Assembly (NCBI GenBank): GCA_015066465.1 | Contig: SVOI01000026.1 | Coordinates: forward strand, 1-34,386 | Source of the DNA: Oscillospiraceae bacterium | GTDB lineage: Bacteria; Bacillota; Clostridia; Oscillospirales; Acutalibacteraceae | Reading direction: 5' to 3' | Length of the DNA stretch: 34,386 bases | In this document: positions 14,215 through 23,488 of the stretch, one piece after another | Position numbering within the stretch: the stretch's first letter is position 1 | Layout: every line of letters begins with the position of its first letter | Notes under the pieces: model-generated | Seen by the model: the letters and a program-made list of their open reading frames with translations, nothing else | Databases searched by the model: none | Told to the model about the DNA's origin: nothing | Translations under genes and position numbers: made by a program

Positions 14215-15486
14215 TTAAGCCCTTTCATCGAGTATTTTTAAAATTTTCTCAATCTCATCTGCTTTGATTTTATTTCCTTTTAGTGCAACCGTCATATTAC
14301 TTACTCTAAAAATTCCCTTTGCCGCCTGCATTACGTCTTCTTTTGTAATGTTTTTAAATCTACCATAATATTCATCAGAATAATCAAGCTTATCGGTTTT
14401 TAATATGTGATTATAATAAGCCATACTCCAGTTTAAATCTTCTGGTCTGTCCGATTCCATTTCTGCGTTGCAAATTTCAGCTTTTAAGTTTACGTCAAAA
14501 TTAAACTGACCGCTTTTAATATCATTCAATAAGCCTACTATTATTTTAAACGCTTCTTCAATTCTGTCTTTTCTGACCTCAAATTTAAAGTTTATATTAC
14601 CAACATTATCATATTGCTCAAGCGTACTCTCGTAAGAGTATATAATTGGATTATCTTCGGACAAATAGTTATGTAGTAACGCTTTATCCCCCTCAAACAA
14701 CACTGCATAAAGTAAATCTATAACGCCACCTGAATATTCAGTGCAATCTATATCAAAACCTATTTTTATATAGTGCCAGTAATTATTTCTGATATTAAGT
14801 ATACATTCTCTGTTTAAAAAGTTTTCATTTACAGTTACGGTATTCGTTTTTTTAGCTTTATTTTCTTGAAAGTTTAACTTTTCTACTCTTTTCTTTAATT
14901 CGTCAATTTCCTTTTCAGAAACATTACCTGTTGCATAAATAAAGAAGTTCCCTTTTGAAAAACATTCTTCCCTGAAAACATTTAACTTTTTAATAGAAAT
15001 ATTATCTATTATCTTACAGTAACCCAGAATGCTTTTCTCTGCTTCACTCCCTGCCCAAACAAGCTTATTAAAATAATAATCTATTGTGTTTCGTTCATCT
15101 TTTTCTCTTATTTCTGCTTTAATTCTCTTTTTCTCTTTATTCAATTCATCTTTATTAAGCTTTATTTCAGCAAATAACTCACAAAAAATCTCTGTGGCAA
15201 AATCGAACTCATAATAAGGTCCTGTTATTGAAAAATGTATAAACTCTTTATATGTACACCCCTGAACATCTAACCCGTGTAATGCCAGAAGCTCATAGAA
15301 ATTTTCATATTTATTTTTTAAATTTCTGAAAACAATGTGTTCAAATAAATGACTTATTCCATTTTCTGACTCTTTTTCAAATATGCTACCAGCTCTTATG
15401 TATAAAGACAAACAAAACGATTTAAGGGCAGAATTTGTTAAAGAATACAACTCAATTCCGTTAACGGAATACATCTGCTCTTTCAT
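14215..15486 (-). CDS. M16 (insulinase-type) zinc peptidase
   Basis: A 423-residue single-unit M16 protein. The start at 15486 (MKEQMYSVNG) lies after GGTGGAG; a longer frame to 15528 would start at the promoter. The inverted zinc motif HLFEH gives His46, Glu49 and His50. The third ligand is probably Glu125 (KAEIREKDE), at the expected distance of about 75 residues, so the site looks intact. The C-terminal half (about 230-423) matches the second M16 domain. Such enzymes usually work as pairs on peptides; no inactive partner gene is seen here. It is the first gene of an operon with the FAD oxidoreductase and PnuC genes. Its substrate is unknown. Confidence 0.85.
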   Translation of the reverse strand: MKEQMYSVNGIELYSLTNSALKSFCLSLYIRAGSIFEKESENGISHLFEHIVFRNLKNKYENFYELLALHGLDVQGCTYKEFIHFSITGPYYEFDFATEIFCELFAEIKLNKDELNKEKKRIKAEIREKDERNTIDYYFNKLVWAGSEAEKSILGYCKIIDNISIKKLNVFREECFSKGNFFIYATGNVSEKEIDELKKRVEKLNFQENKAKKTNTVTVNENFLNRECILNIRNNYWHYIKIGFDIDCTEYSGGVIDLLYAVLFEGDKALLHNYLSEDNPIIYSYESTLEQYDNVGNINFKFEVRKDRIEEAFKIIVGLLNDIKSGQFNFDVNLKAEICNAEMESDRPEDLNWSMAYYNHILKTDKLDYSDEYYGRFKNITKEDVMQAAKGIFRVSNMTVALKGNKIKADEIEKILKILDERA

Positions 15487-15518
15487 AAACTCCACCCACC
15501 TTAATAATTTTTCTTTTA

Positions 15519-15547
15519 ATTGTAGCACAACTCTTATGCCTTTTCAA
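15519..15547 (-). promoter_or_regulatory. Promoter of the M16-FAD-PnuC operon
   Basis: Minus strand -35 TTGAAA (15547-15542), 17-base spacer, -10 TACAAT (15524-15519). Confidence 0.68.
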
Positions 15548-15578
15548 TCTATTTATAATTTAACTTTCTTCTAATTGC

Positions 15579-15606
15579 TTGACTATACTTAAAAAACATT
15601 TATAAT
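15579..15606 (+). promoter_or_regulatory. Promoter of the GH95-like gene
   Basis: -35 TTGACT (15579-15584), 16-base spacer, -10 TATAAT (15601-15606). The ATG at 15622 is only 16 bases after the -10, so the 5' leader should be about 9 bases and barely holds the GGTGA ribosome site. Confidence 0.68.
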
Positions 15607-15621
15607 ATTCTTGGTGATTAA

Positions 15622-17715
15622 ATGAACACATATTTTAACGAATTTACAAGTAAACCTGAAAAGCTTCAGGGTAACGGAGCTTATGAAAAAATGCCTGCCG
15701 GTGCTCTTTGTGGTAACGGTGACCTTGGTGCTGTCTTCAGTAATGATGAAAACGACCTTATAATTCACATTTCAAAATGCGATTTCTGGAAGTTTACACC
15801 GGGAGCGCATAATGACGGTGGCATAAAAGCTGTTGGCAATATCCGTATTAAAAATATTGATTTGACAGAATACAACATCAAACAATATTGCGATGAAGGT
15901 CTTCTTAAATGTAAATTTGGTGATACTGAAATTGAATTTTTTGTAGCACCACAAAATGTTATTTATTTTGAAATAAAATCACCTGTTTCTGCTAACACTC
16001 CTGTTGTCAGTATTGAAATGCCTGACACCTGTGGTTCTGAAAATTCTCAGTTTACTGAAAATGGTACTAACTGCTACACCCGTAAATTTGAGGGTGAAAA
16101 TATTAACATTGAAACTGCGGTAACTGTTTGTTTAAAAGAAATAGAAACTAATAAATCAGATAACTACAACATTTCACGCTACTGCATTTCTGTCTGCACT
16201 AATTTTGATAGTAGCAACCACACAAAAAGGGCAATAGAAATGACTTCGGGCTGTAATTATGATGACGATAAAACAAAAACACGAGAAAAATGGCAAAAAT
16301 TCTTTGATTCTTCTAAAGTAACTCTTGAAGATAAAAAAATAGAAAAGCTTTATAATATGAGCCTTTATCTACTTGCTTGTTGTATGGGTAACACAAAGTT
16401 CCCACCAGGGCTTTTTGGTAACTTCATAACAGATGACTTCTTCCCCTGGGCTGGGGATTACCATATGAACTATAACTATGAAGCGCCATATTATTGCATT
16501 TTCTCTTCTAACCACCCCGAATTATTTGATGGTTATATGGCACCACTTCACGATATGAGTGAAAATGCAAAAAGGTTTGCTGGATTCTTTGGTTGCAGAG
16601 GTTATGCTCTGCCTGTAAGCTTTGGTCCTAAGGCACTTGACGTTTTCAGTCAGGCAGATTGTAAAGAGCACGGCGTTCTTTTCTTAGGTCAAAAAAGCCA
16701 CGCCGCTTACGCTTGCGTAATTCCTTTAATGCATTGGTTTTCAACCTATGATAAAGAATATGCCTTGGAAAATTATTATAATTTTATTTTTAACGTTGCA
16801 TTATTCTGGGAAGATTACCTCGTAAAAGAAAATGGCAAATACGTAATTAAAAAAGATGCCGCACACGAAATTCCGTTTTATCGTGGTAAAAAATTCAGAT
16901 ATACTACTCATTTTGGGCAAGTAAATACTATAAACGCTATTAACTCTCTCGGTCTTGTAAAATTATTATTCAAAGGCGTTTATAATATGGCTAAGGAATT
17001 AAATCTTAATTCTGAAAAATACGCTTTGTGGGAAGATATAAATGAGAACTTAAGTAAGTTCCCGACATTTATAAAGCATGGTAAAAAATGCTTCAGATAT
17101 TCAAAATTTGGCATTCGTTGGAGAAATGAAAACACAGTTGGTCTTCAGCATATTTACCCCGCTTCACAAATCGGTTTTAATTCAGGCGAAAAGCTTCTTA
17201 AAATTGCAAAAAATACATATTTTATAAATGATAGAAGACTTGACGATAATGGTTCTAACTCTTACTTACCTGCTGGTGCACGAATCGGCGTTGACCCTGA
17301 ATTTTTAATTGAGGGTATTCATCAGAATATAAAAGAATTCTCTCTTACAAATGGTCTTTTCCGTCACTATGGCGGTGGTATTGAAAACCTTACCACAATT
17401 CCTGCAACTATTAACGAGATGCTTATGCAAGGCTTTGAGGGAGTTATTCGTCTTTTCCCTTGCTGGAACAAAAAGAGTGATGCTTCATTTACTAATCTTC
17501 GTGCAGATGGCGCTTTTCTTGTATCTGCCGAATTAAAGAATGAAAAAATTTCTTCAATTAAGATTAAAAGTCTTAAAGGCAGACCTTGTAATGTAGATAT
17601 TGCTGATATAAAATCTGTTGTAAGGAAATCTGATGATAAAGAAATAGAGTTTAAAAGAAATGGTAATATTATTTCTTTTGAAACAGAAGAAAATGAAACG
17701 TATAATTTAATATAA
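15622..17715 (+). CDS. GH95-like glycoside hydrolase
   Basis: A 697-residue intracellular enzyme (no signal peptide). The N-terminal beta-domain begins MPAGALCGNGDLGAVFSNDE, typical of GH95/six-hairpin glycosidases. The central (alpha/alpha)6 barrel carries PPGLFGNFITDDFFPWAGDY and HMNYNYEAPYYCIF, the counterpart of the GLWNxxxxPxWxSxYHxNIN segment of alpha-L-fucosidases and alpha-L-galactosidases. The C-terminus has NEMLMQGFEGVIRLFPCW and FTNLRADGAFLVSAE, characteristic of GH95. Exact sugar specificity is uncertain, and many relatives are labelled only as glycosyl hydrolase family 95-like. It diverges from the M16 operon and ends at a terminator shared with the GH127 operon, consistent with a glycan-use cluster. 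Confidence 0.8.
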   Translation: MNTYFNEFTSKPEKLQGNGAYEKMPAGALCGNGDLGAVFSNDENDLIIHISKCDFWKFTPGAHNDGGIKAVGNIRIKNIDLTEYNIKQYCDEGLLKCKFGDTEIEFFVAPQNVIYFEIKSPVSANTPVVSIEMPDTCGSENSQFTENGTNCYTRKFEGENINIETAVTVCLKEIETNKSDNYNISRYCISVCTNFDSSNHTKRAIEMTSGCNYDDDKTKTREKWQKFFDSSKVTLEDKKIEKLYNMSLYLLACCMGNTKFPPGLFGNFITDDFFPWAGDYHMNYNYEAPYYCIFSSNHPELFDGYMAPLHDMSENAKRFAGFFGCRGYALPVSFGPKALDVFSQADCKEHGVLFLGQKSHAAYACVIPLMHWFSTYDKEYALENYYNFIFNVALFWEDYLVKENGKYVIKKDAAHEIPFYRGKKFRYTTHFGQVNTINAINSLGLVKLLFKGVYNMAKELNLNSEKYALWEDINENLSKFPTFIKHGKKCFRYSKFGIRWRNENTVGLQHIYPASQIGFNSGEKLLKIAKNTYFINDRRLDDNGSNSYLPAGARIGVDPEFLIEGIHQNIKEFSLTNGLFRHYGGGIENLTTIPATINEMLMQGFEGVIRLFPCWNKKSDASFTNLRADGAFLVSAELKNEKISSIKIKSLKGRPCNVDIADIKSVVRKSDDKEIEFKRNGNIISFETEENETYNLI

Positions 17716-17722
17716 CAAAAAG

Positions 17723-17760
17723 ACTGAAGTTACCCAAAAGGATAACTTCAGTTTTATTTT
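17723..17760. terminator. Bidirectional terminator between GH95-like and DUF2804 genes
   Basis: A 10-bp stem ACTGAAGTTA (17723-17732) / TAACTTCAGT (17743-17752). It has A5 on the left and TTTATTTT on the right, and serves both convergent units. Confidence 0.85.
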
Positions 17761-18859
17761 ACCATCTATTTTCAACGTATTCGCAAAATGTGAAAAGGTC
17801 TTTTATTATAAGCTTTGTGCCGTCATCAAGTGTAACGTCACCATTCCACACGCCATAAACCTGATGGCAATTCATTCTGCCAACTTTAAAATCAACGTCT
17901 GAATGATTATCTAAAGTGGGCACCATTGTCATATTAAATCTGCCATCCTCAGAAATAAATTTCCACGGCTCCATAAATCTGTTTTTAGGGAATTTTTCAA
18001 CATCAACCGCACCGATTTTATGAATTTTTCCGTCATAAAAAATACAGGTTTCTGTTGCATTACTTTCGTCACCGATAGCCCAGGTTATTTCAAAGCCGAA
18101 AAGGTGCTTTTCACCCTTTTCATCATATATATACTGGCTACCGCTACCCCAGTACCAGACCATTTCGTGTATGGTGTTAACTCTGCCCCAGTCAACTGAA
18201 CAGAACGCCTTATCTTTTGTAAATTCATATTCATACTCGCCGAATCTGAATTTCCCCTCACAAGGCATACAAAGCTGTTTTGTGGTCATAAAGTATTTTG
18301 TTTTATCTTCTTTAAATGGAAAAATAGTTGTTATGCTCTCGAGCCCCTCCATTATTTCCATTGTCGCAAAAACTTCAACCTCTTTACCTTTATGCTTGCC
18401 CTTAAAGCTTAAGGTTCTCTCGTTTTCTTTTGTGTTAAAATCAAATTCTGTTTTACCTATTTTATCCTTAAAGCGACCAGGGCTATCAGCCTTCACGTGA
18501 GAAACGTGCTTATTTGCACCAGCAAAATACTGAACACAATCGCAAATTACCTCGCCTGTTTTTAAGTTAAGTAGCTTTGCCGCTACGTAACCGCCGATGT
18601 TTATATTTGCAAAGCTTATGAGAATTTGCATTTCATCATCAAAAATAGTGTAAAAATCCCACTCTTTTCTGCTGATTATTCCCTTTTTAACATAATCCCT
18701 GTTATAGAGGAATACGTTCTTTCTTGCCCAGCCCTTTGCAAGTAACGTTCCATCAGGAGCTAATAAAGGCGTTTTTTCGGTGTATTCAATTTGCTTTGAC
18801 TTTTCTTCCCAGTCTTTAAACGGAGTATAAGTCCTTTTTAATTCTTCCAACGTTTTCAC
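17759..18859 (-). CDS. DUF2804 family protein
   Basis: A 366-residue soluble protein matching the DUF2804 layout: KTPLLAPDGTLLAKGWARKN near the start, EWDFYTIFDDEMQILISFAN, a middle GLESITTIFPF, and late FCSVDWGRVNTIHEMVWYWG and GFEITWAIGDESNATE segments. The biochemical role of DUF2804 is not known; the fold resembles lipocalin/hydroxyneurosporene-synthase-like beta-barrels. It is the last gene of the metallophosphoesterase-MFS-GH127 operon, 11 bases after the GH127 stop. The start is uncertain: GTG at 18859 overlaps the AAGGTG ribosome site, and TTG at 18850 would have better spacing. Confidence 0.82.
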   Translation of the reverse strand: MKTLEELKRTYTPFKDWEEKSKQIEYTEKTPLLAPDGTLLAKGWARKNVFLYNRDYVKKGIISRKEWDFYTIFDDEMQILISFANINIGGYVAAKLLNLKTGEVICDCVQYFAGANKHVSHVKADSPGRFKDKIGKTEFDFNTKENERTLSFKGKHKGKEVEVFATMEIMEGLESITTIFPFKEDKTKYFMTTKQLCMPCEGKFRFGEYEYEFTKDKAFCSVDWGRVNTIHEMVWYWGSGSQYIYDEKGEKHLFGFEITWAIGDESNATETCIFYDGKIHKIGAVDVEKFPKNRFMEPWKFISEDGRFNMTMVPTLDNHSDVDFKVGRMNCHQVYGVWNGDVTLDDGTKLIIKDLFTFCEYVENRW

Positions 18860-18870
18860 CTTTTATTTTA

Positions 18871-20682
18871 TCATTTATTAAGAATCGGCATTTCGGTCAT
18901 TCTGAGTCTTGTGCATCCATAAGGGCAAAGACTTAATGACTCTTTTTCAGAAATTGGTTCTCGTGATTTTGGTGTTTTTCTCGCAATGCTTTTATATGGG
19001 AATTTAAGTCCCCAGTTTATTTTTTGCATATTCGCTTTTATAGTTACCGGTGGATTTTCCTGTGAAAATGGTACATCGCCCACTTTATTATAAACCACCT
19101 GAAAAGCATCATCTGAAAAACCAAAATTCCATGGCGTTTCTGGTATAAACTGATAATCGCAATAAGGGAATTTTCTTTCAACACCTTTTTTGGTGTATTC
19201 TCTCATTTGCTTACTATAACTTACAGGAACTGAGAAAAGTAAGGAGCCCATTTGTAAAGCAAAAAGGTCGTTTGGTCTTTGCTTTAAATATGGAGTCGTA
19301 TTAAATTCCACTTCAATTTCTGTTTTACCAGTATTTATATTTAATTCAATATCTTTTGTTTCTTTTTCTTCGCCATTCACTTTAAGATTTTTTGCAAAAG
19401 ACGGTATACGAATTATAAATTTAAACTCTCTGTCTGCATCAATATAATAGTGCATTTTATTATTAAACGGATAATCTGTTTCGAGTTTAATTGTAACTCC
19501 GTTATCATTTAAAACAGAAGGCAACATAACTGAGTTTATTATTGTGTCACCATTATGCATAAATGCTGAGAGTGCAAATTTTGGCCACCCTTGGTTAAAG
19601 TTTGCAGTACAACAACCAAAATTTGGTTCAAGACCGAATGTATGAGCGTAAGGACCATTTGTGCTCCAAGGTGCCATAATCATAGTTTTCTGACAAGCAA
19701 CCTGATTAACCTGCTGAATATACTGATGCACCCACATATCTTCACTTAAGGTTGCAGGGAGTGCATTAAATGCTAACATTTCAAGGCGTTCAGCCCATTT
19801 ATTATCGCCAGTAGCTTTAAAAATCTCTTCATAAGAATACATCTGCTCAACAACGGCACAGCATTCTGTTCCCTTTGTAGGGTCAAGTCCCGAAAGAACC
19901 TCGTCACCAGTAAAGCCCTCAAATGCAGTACCGTTATATTTATCGAGAATTGTACGAAGCTTTTCAGCATTATCGGTGTATTCTTCATCCAACAATTCAT
20001 AAGAAACTGCTTCACTTTTAAGCATCATAGTCATATTTACTATATGAGTATTAAACTTCCAGTTATGGCTTGGCTTTTTCCATTTTTCTGTTGCAGTGTT
20101 ATAGTCAAAGCCCTGATTTTTAATTATTTTTGCGAGTTCCTTTATCCACTCTTCTTTATATTTTTCATATATAAAGTTAAGGGAAATAAAGCTTTCAAAC
20201 CATCTGTATTCGCCCCATCTGAATAATTTGATTTCGCCATTTTTAAGAAGCTCATAATAATTTTTAAGAACCTTATAAATAACCTCAGGAATTCTTTCGT
20301 CACCTGAGCAATCATAATAAACCTTGAGCGTTTTACAAATAAGCTGAATTGCCCACGTATCATATTTTGCTCTTTTTTCTTTTTCACAAGGGCAAATCCA
20401 TCCATCAGCTTGTTGTGAAGAAACAATTGCATCAATATATTTTTTTACAGTAGCAATCATTTCTTCATTTTCTAAAAGATATGCAAGTGGAATAAAGCCA
20501 TCGAGCCAATAAGGTACTCGCTCCCAGCCTTCACATTTACCACCAATCCAGGCGCTGTCACGAATATCTGGCCAGATTTTATGTAAATTACCGCTCAAGC
20601 CATCTGCTTGTATCTGTAATTGTCGTTTAAGCCATCCGTCAGGACTTATTTCTTTTGATGTATAAAAATTCCATTTGCTCAT
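18871..20682 (-). CDS. GH127-like beta-L-arabinofuranosidase (DUF1680)
   Basis: A 603-residue protein, no signal peptide, so probably cytoplasmic. The N-terminal (alpha/alpha)6 barrel includes GKCEGWERVPYWLDGFIPLA and SQQADGWICP. The metal/catalytic region shows GTECCAVVEQMYSYEEIF and FGCCTANFNQGWPKFALSAF. These correspond to the Glu and Cys residues that bind zinc and supply the Cys nucleophile in characterised GH127 enzymes. The C-terminal half is beta-sandwich. It would release L-arabinofuranose from plant or glycoprotein oligosaccharides imported by the MFS protein encoded just upstream. Its ATG overlaps the MFS stop by four bases (ATGA). Specificity beyond the clan is inferred. Confidence 0.86.
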   Translation of the reverse strand: MSKWNFYTSKEISPDGWLKRQLQIQADGLSGNLHKIWPDIRDSAWIGGKCEGWERVPYWLDGFIPLAYLLENEEMIATVKKYIDAIVSSQQADGWICPCEKEKRAKYDTWAIQLICKTLKVYYDCSGDERIPEVIYKVLKNYYELLKNGEIKLFRWGEYRWFESFISLNFIYEKYKEEWIKELAKIIKNQGFDYNTATEKWKKPSHNWKFNTHIVNMTMMLKSEAVSYELLDEEYTDNAEKLRTILDKYNGTAFEGFTGDEVLSGLDPTKGTECCAVVEQMYSYEEIFKATGDNKWAERLEMLAFNALPATLSEDMWVHQYIQQVNQVACQKTMIMAPWSTNGPYAHTFGLEPNFGCCTANFNQGWPKFALSAFMHNGDTIINSVMLPSVLNDNGVTIKLETDYPFNNKMHYYIDADREFKFIIRIPSFAKNLKVNGEEKETKDIELNINTGKTEIEVEFNTTPYLKQRPNDLFALQMGSLLFSVPVSYSKQMREYTKKGVERKFPYCDYQFIPETPWNFGFSDDAFQVVYNKVGDVPFSQENPPVTIKANMQKINWGLKFPYKSIARKTPKSREPISEKESLSLCPYGCTRLRMTEMPILNK

Positions 20683-22082
20683 GCTTTTACACCTGCTTCT
20701 TCTTTTGTTTCCTCGTTAAGATTAAAGCCTTTTTTAATAAGGAAAACTAACGGAATAACTGCTAATATACTAATAAGACCTGCCCACAAGAACATATCCT
20801 TTGCGGGAACAATTACTTCTGCATTAGCTTCATTTATTATTGTCTGTGCCGCATTTCTACACGCCATATCACCAATAACAGGGCCTATAACCATAGGAAG
20901 AAGCACTGCGAAAATCATTCTTATACCCTGAAAAAGACCAGCCTTGCCCTCAGGAATAAAATCCTTTATAGCAGCACCAAAAAGAATATTAACAAGTGCA
21001 TTACCTAAAACAACCGGCAATATACTTACAAGAATAACATAGATACCTGTGCTTGTTGAAAGAAGGAAGAAGCCTAAGGATAACACAACAACACCTATCA
21101 TAAGGCAAAGTCCCTTTTTCTCAGTTGAAAGCTTAAGAAGTGTACCAATGCACACAAGAAGAATAGCTACAACAACTACCGCAGTTATAATAACTGGTGC
21201 TTTTAAAAGATTTTCTACACCGCCGTTATCAGGAATAATAACGTATTGAACGTATGTAAGAAGATATGGGTAGAACACCTGGAATGCAACAATCGCTAAA
21301 CAGAATGACACTAATGCAAGGTAAAGCCTTGAATTCTCTTTTATTACTGATGGTCTGAAGCCATAAAAGAGGTCTGCCCAATAATTAGAGGATACTTCTC
21401 TTTGTAATGTTTTTGGTGGGTCTTTAATAAGAAATAAACCAACCACACCACACAAGGTTACAACTGCACCTAAGCCAACAAAGAAAATTTTATAGCTTAT
21501 AGTACCAGCCTGAGCAAAGCTACCAACGCCAGTTACTGCAAATGAAGAAACTGTACCAACAACAGATAAAACTGTTTCAACTAATGGTCTTTGCTTTGGC
21601 ACGGTAACGTCAGTAACCCACGCCTGAAAAGCCGCATCGTTACTTGTAGAACCCATAAAGGTCATAACAATATCCATAAGAATAACAAACCAGACAGTTG
21701 TGCCTAAAATCATTGCTTCATCTGTAAGATTAAAAAGCTCTGCTACGTTTTCTTTTGTAATAAAGCCAAACATTCCGGTTACTATACCCCAGAGAATATA
21801 GCCAACAGAAATAAACATTTTTCTGTTTTTAAGTCTGTCACTTAACGCACCCATTATAAACGTAGTTACAACTGCCGCAATAGCAGAAAGTGCCACCATT
21901 CGTGCAACTGCTGTTGTTGCTTCCATTGAACCTAAAATTGCCGCCTGAGATACATCAGAATAAATTTCGTTTGTAATAAAGGTATTGAAATACATATTTT
22001 CAGTATTCCACGCAATACCACCCATAAAGCAGAAGAGCGTTATTATAAACCAATTCTTCTTGCTTAATTTTTCTTTAAGCAT
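20679..22082 (-). CDS. MFS transporter
   Basis: A 467-residue protein with about 12 transmembrane segments. The loop 2-3 signature is MGALSDRLKNRKMFISVGYI. An amphipathic central loop (about 230-255) separates two six-helix halves. The DDAFQAW-like NDAAFQAWVTDV and a long extracellular loop (IPDNGGVENLLK) resemble sugar- or oligosaccharide-type MFS/GPH carriers. It lies between the metallophosphoesterase gene (22 bases upstream, own AAGGGG site) and the GH127 gene (four-base overlap). It most likely imports the glycoside that GH127 cleaves. The substrate is inferred from context only. Confidence 0.85.
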   Translation of the reverse strand: MLKEKLSKKNWFIITLFCFMGGIAWNTENMYFNTFITNEIYSDVSQAAILGSMEATTAVARMVALSAIAAVVTTFIMGALSDRLKNRKMFISVGYILWGIVTGMFGFITKENVAELFNLTDEAMILGTTVWFVILMDIVMTFMGSTSNDAAFQAWVTDVTVPKQRPLVETVLSVVGTVSSFAVTGVGSFAQAGTISYKIFFVGLGAVVTLCGVVGLFLIKDPPKTLQREVSSNYWADLFYGFRPSVIKENSRLYLALVSFCLAIVAFQVFYPYLLTYVQYVIIPDNGGVENLLKAPVIITAVVVVAILLVCIGTLLKLSTEKKGLCLMIGVVVLSLGFFLLSTSTGIYVILVSILPVVLGNALVNILFGAAIKDFIPEGKAGLFQGIRMIFAVLLPMVIGPVIGDMACRNAAQTIINEANAEVIVPAKDMFLWAGLISILAVIPLVFLIKKGFNLNEETKEEAGVKA

Positions 22083-22104
22083 TTTCTTTTCCCCTTTTTG
22101 TCTT

Positions 22105-23364
22105 TTATTCTGGATTTACCTGATAAGTAACATCCTCATACTGCATAGTTACCTCTTCACGAGTAAAGCCCTCTAAATCATATCTGTCAGAATATAAATT
22201 ATATTTATCTATATTAAACGTTCCGTCAGGCTTTAAGGTAATCATTGTATTACCACGCTGTGAGCCAAGCTTATCAATACCCGAATATGCAAAATAGTCA
22301 ACACTGTAGCCATAACTAAAGGTAATGCCCTTATATTTAAAAGTAGTATTATTTACATGGTCGTGACCATTATGAATTGCTTTTGTAGATTTAAGCTCAA
22401 GCATCTTTTCGAAAAGTGCATCTTCACCATAACCACAACAAACCTGTCTGCCTGTTTCGCCAATTAAGCCCTCAACGTACTCAAAATTATCAGTATCTTT
22501 ATAACCGTTTTCTTTAAATTCGTTCCAGGCATCATCCATTTCTACTAACGGAATATGGAAGAAAGCGTGTGTAGCTACAGTTTCTGCTTTTTCATCTATA
22601 TTTCTATTTTCAGAATTCATTCTGTTGATTTCATCTTCATACCACTCAACCTGATTCAAATGAATATTATCATAAGTACCTTTAATACTTTCAATAATAT
22701 TATCTTTAATATAAGCCTGAGAATCAATTAAAATCATAGCCTGAGTTATTATACCATCACTATTTTTAACCTCTATAGTATGATTTCCGTAGCCGTCAAC
22801 ATCCTTAGGACCAGCCTGGAATAAGCAATGCTCGAATTCTCCACTACCATAAAGAGCCGCAATATCTTCTCGGTCAAAATATGAATATGCCTCAGAATCG
22901 TGATTACCAAAGGTAACGTCCCAATAAACACCAAGGGTTTCCATAAGATTACCAAAAGCCTTTATTCCACTATAATTATTGAAAGTACCGGCAGTATATG
23001 GCACAGGGAACGCAACGTCACCAGTTACGATAACTAAGTCTGGCTTTTCTTTTGTCACCATAAGTGCAACTGCATTAAGTGCTTTTTCATCATATCCTTT
23101 TGAAAGAAAGCCACCGCCGATATGAACGTCAGTAATATGCATTACTTTAAAATCACCATCGGTTGTAAAATACCAGTTTCCGTTTTCATCCTTTTCAGGT
23201 ATAAGTTGATTTTCAAATTGTACCTTTTTATATGTACTGCCCTTTTCCAGAAGCTTCTGAACAGTTAAAAGATTAAGACCTGTTATAATAACTGCAATAG
23301 CTAAAACTGCAGAAATTATAATAAGTGGAACCTTGCTTGATTTTTTAGTGTTTTCTTTTGACAT
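22105..23364 (-). CDS. Membrane-anchored metallophosphoesterase
   Basis: A 419-residue protein. ATG at 23364 is preferred to the GTG at 23373, because that GTG is part of the AGAGGTG ribosome site. A basic N-terminus and one hydrophobic helix (about 11-33) form an uncleaved anchor, leaving the catalytic domain outside. All calcineurin-type motifs are present in order: MHITDVHIGGG (DxH), VIVTGDVAF (GD), TFGNHDSEAY (GNHD), ATHAFFHIPL and NGHDHVNN (GHxH). Firmicute relatives (YkuE/purple-phosphatase-like) act on phosphomonoesters or diesters; the substrate here is unknown. It is the first gene of the operon with the MFS, GH127 and DUF2804 genes, so it may dephosphorylate a substituted glycan or polymer before uptake; that is inference. 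Confidence 0.88.
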   Translation of the reverse strand: MSKENTKKSSKVPLIIISAVLAIAVIITGLNLLTVQKLLEKGSTYKKVQFENQLIPEKDENGNWYFTTDGDFKVMHITDVHIGGGFLSKGYDEKALNAVALMVTKEKPDLVIVTGDVAFPVPYTAGTFNNYSGIKAFGNLMETLGVYWDVTFGNHDSEAYSYFDREDIAALYGSGEFEHCLFQAGPKDVDGYGNHTIEVKNSDGIITQAMILIDSQAYIKDNIIESIKGTYDNIHLNQVEWYEDEINRMNSENRNIDEKAETVATHAFFHIPLVEMDDAWNEFKENGYKDTDNFEYVEGLIGETGRQVCCGYGEDALFEKMLELKSTKAIHNGHDHVNNTTFKYKGITFSYGYSVDYFAYSGIDKLGSQRGNTMITLKPDGTFNIDKYNLYSDRYDLEGFTREEVTMQYEDVTYQVNPE

Positions 23365-23393
23365 AGCCTTCACCTCTGATTATAGATATTTTA

Positions 23394-23422
23394 AGTATAT
23401 CATAAATTACTATCCATTACAA
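23394..23422 (-). promoter_or_regulatory. Promoter of the metallophosphoesterase-MFS-GH127-DUF2804 operon
   Basis: Minus strand -35 TTGTAA (23422-23417), 17-base spacer, -10 TATACT (23399-23394), about 30 bases before the ATG. Confidence 0.6.
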
Positions 23423-23436
23423 TCATAAAACAACAA

Positions 23437-23462
23437 AGATACACCCTATTGTGAGTGTATCT
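23437..23462 (-). terminator. Terminator of the redox operon
   Basis: The stem AGATACAC (23437-23444) / GTGTATCT (23455-23462) is followed on the minus strand by TTGTTGTTTT. It lies 3' of the reductase gene. Confidence 0.65.
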
Positions 23463-23488
23463 CTGCTTTTATAATTATTTATTACTTC

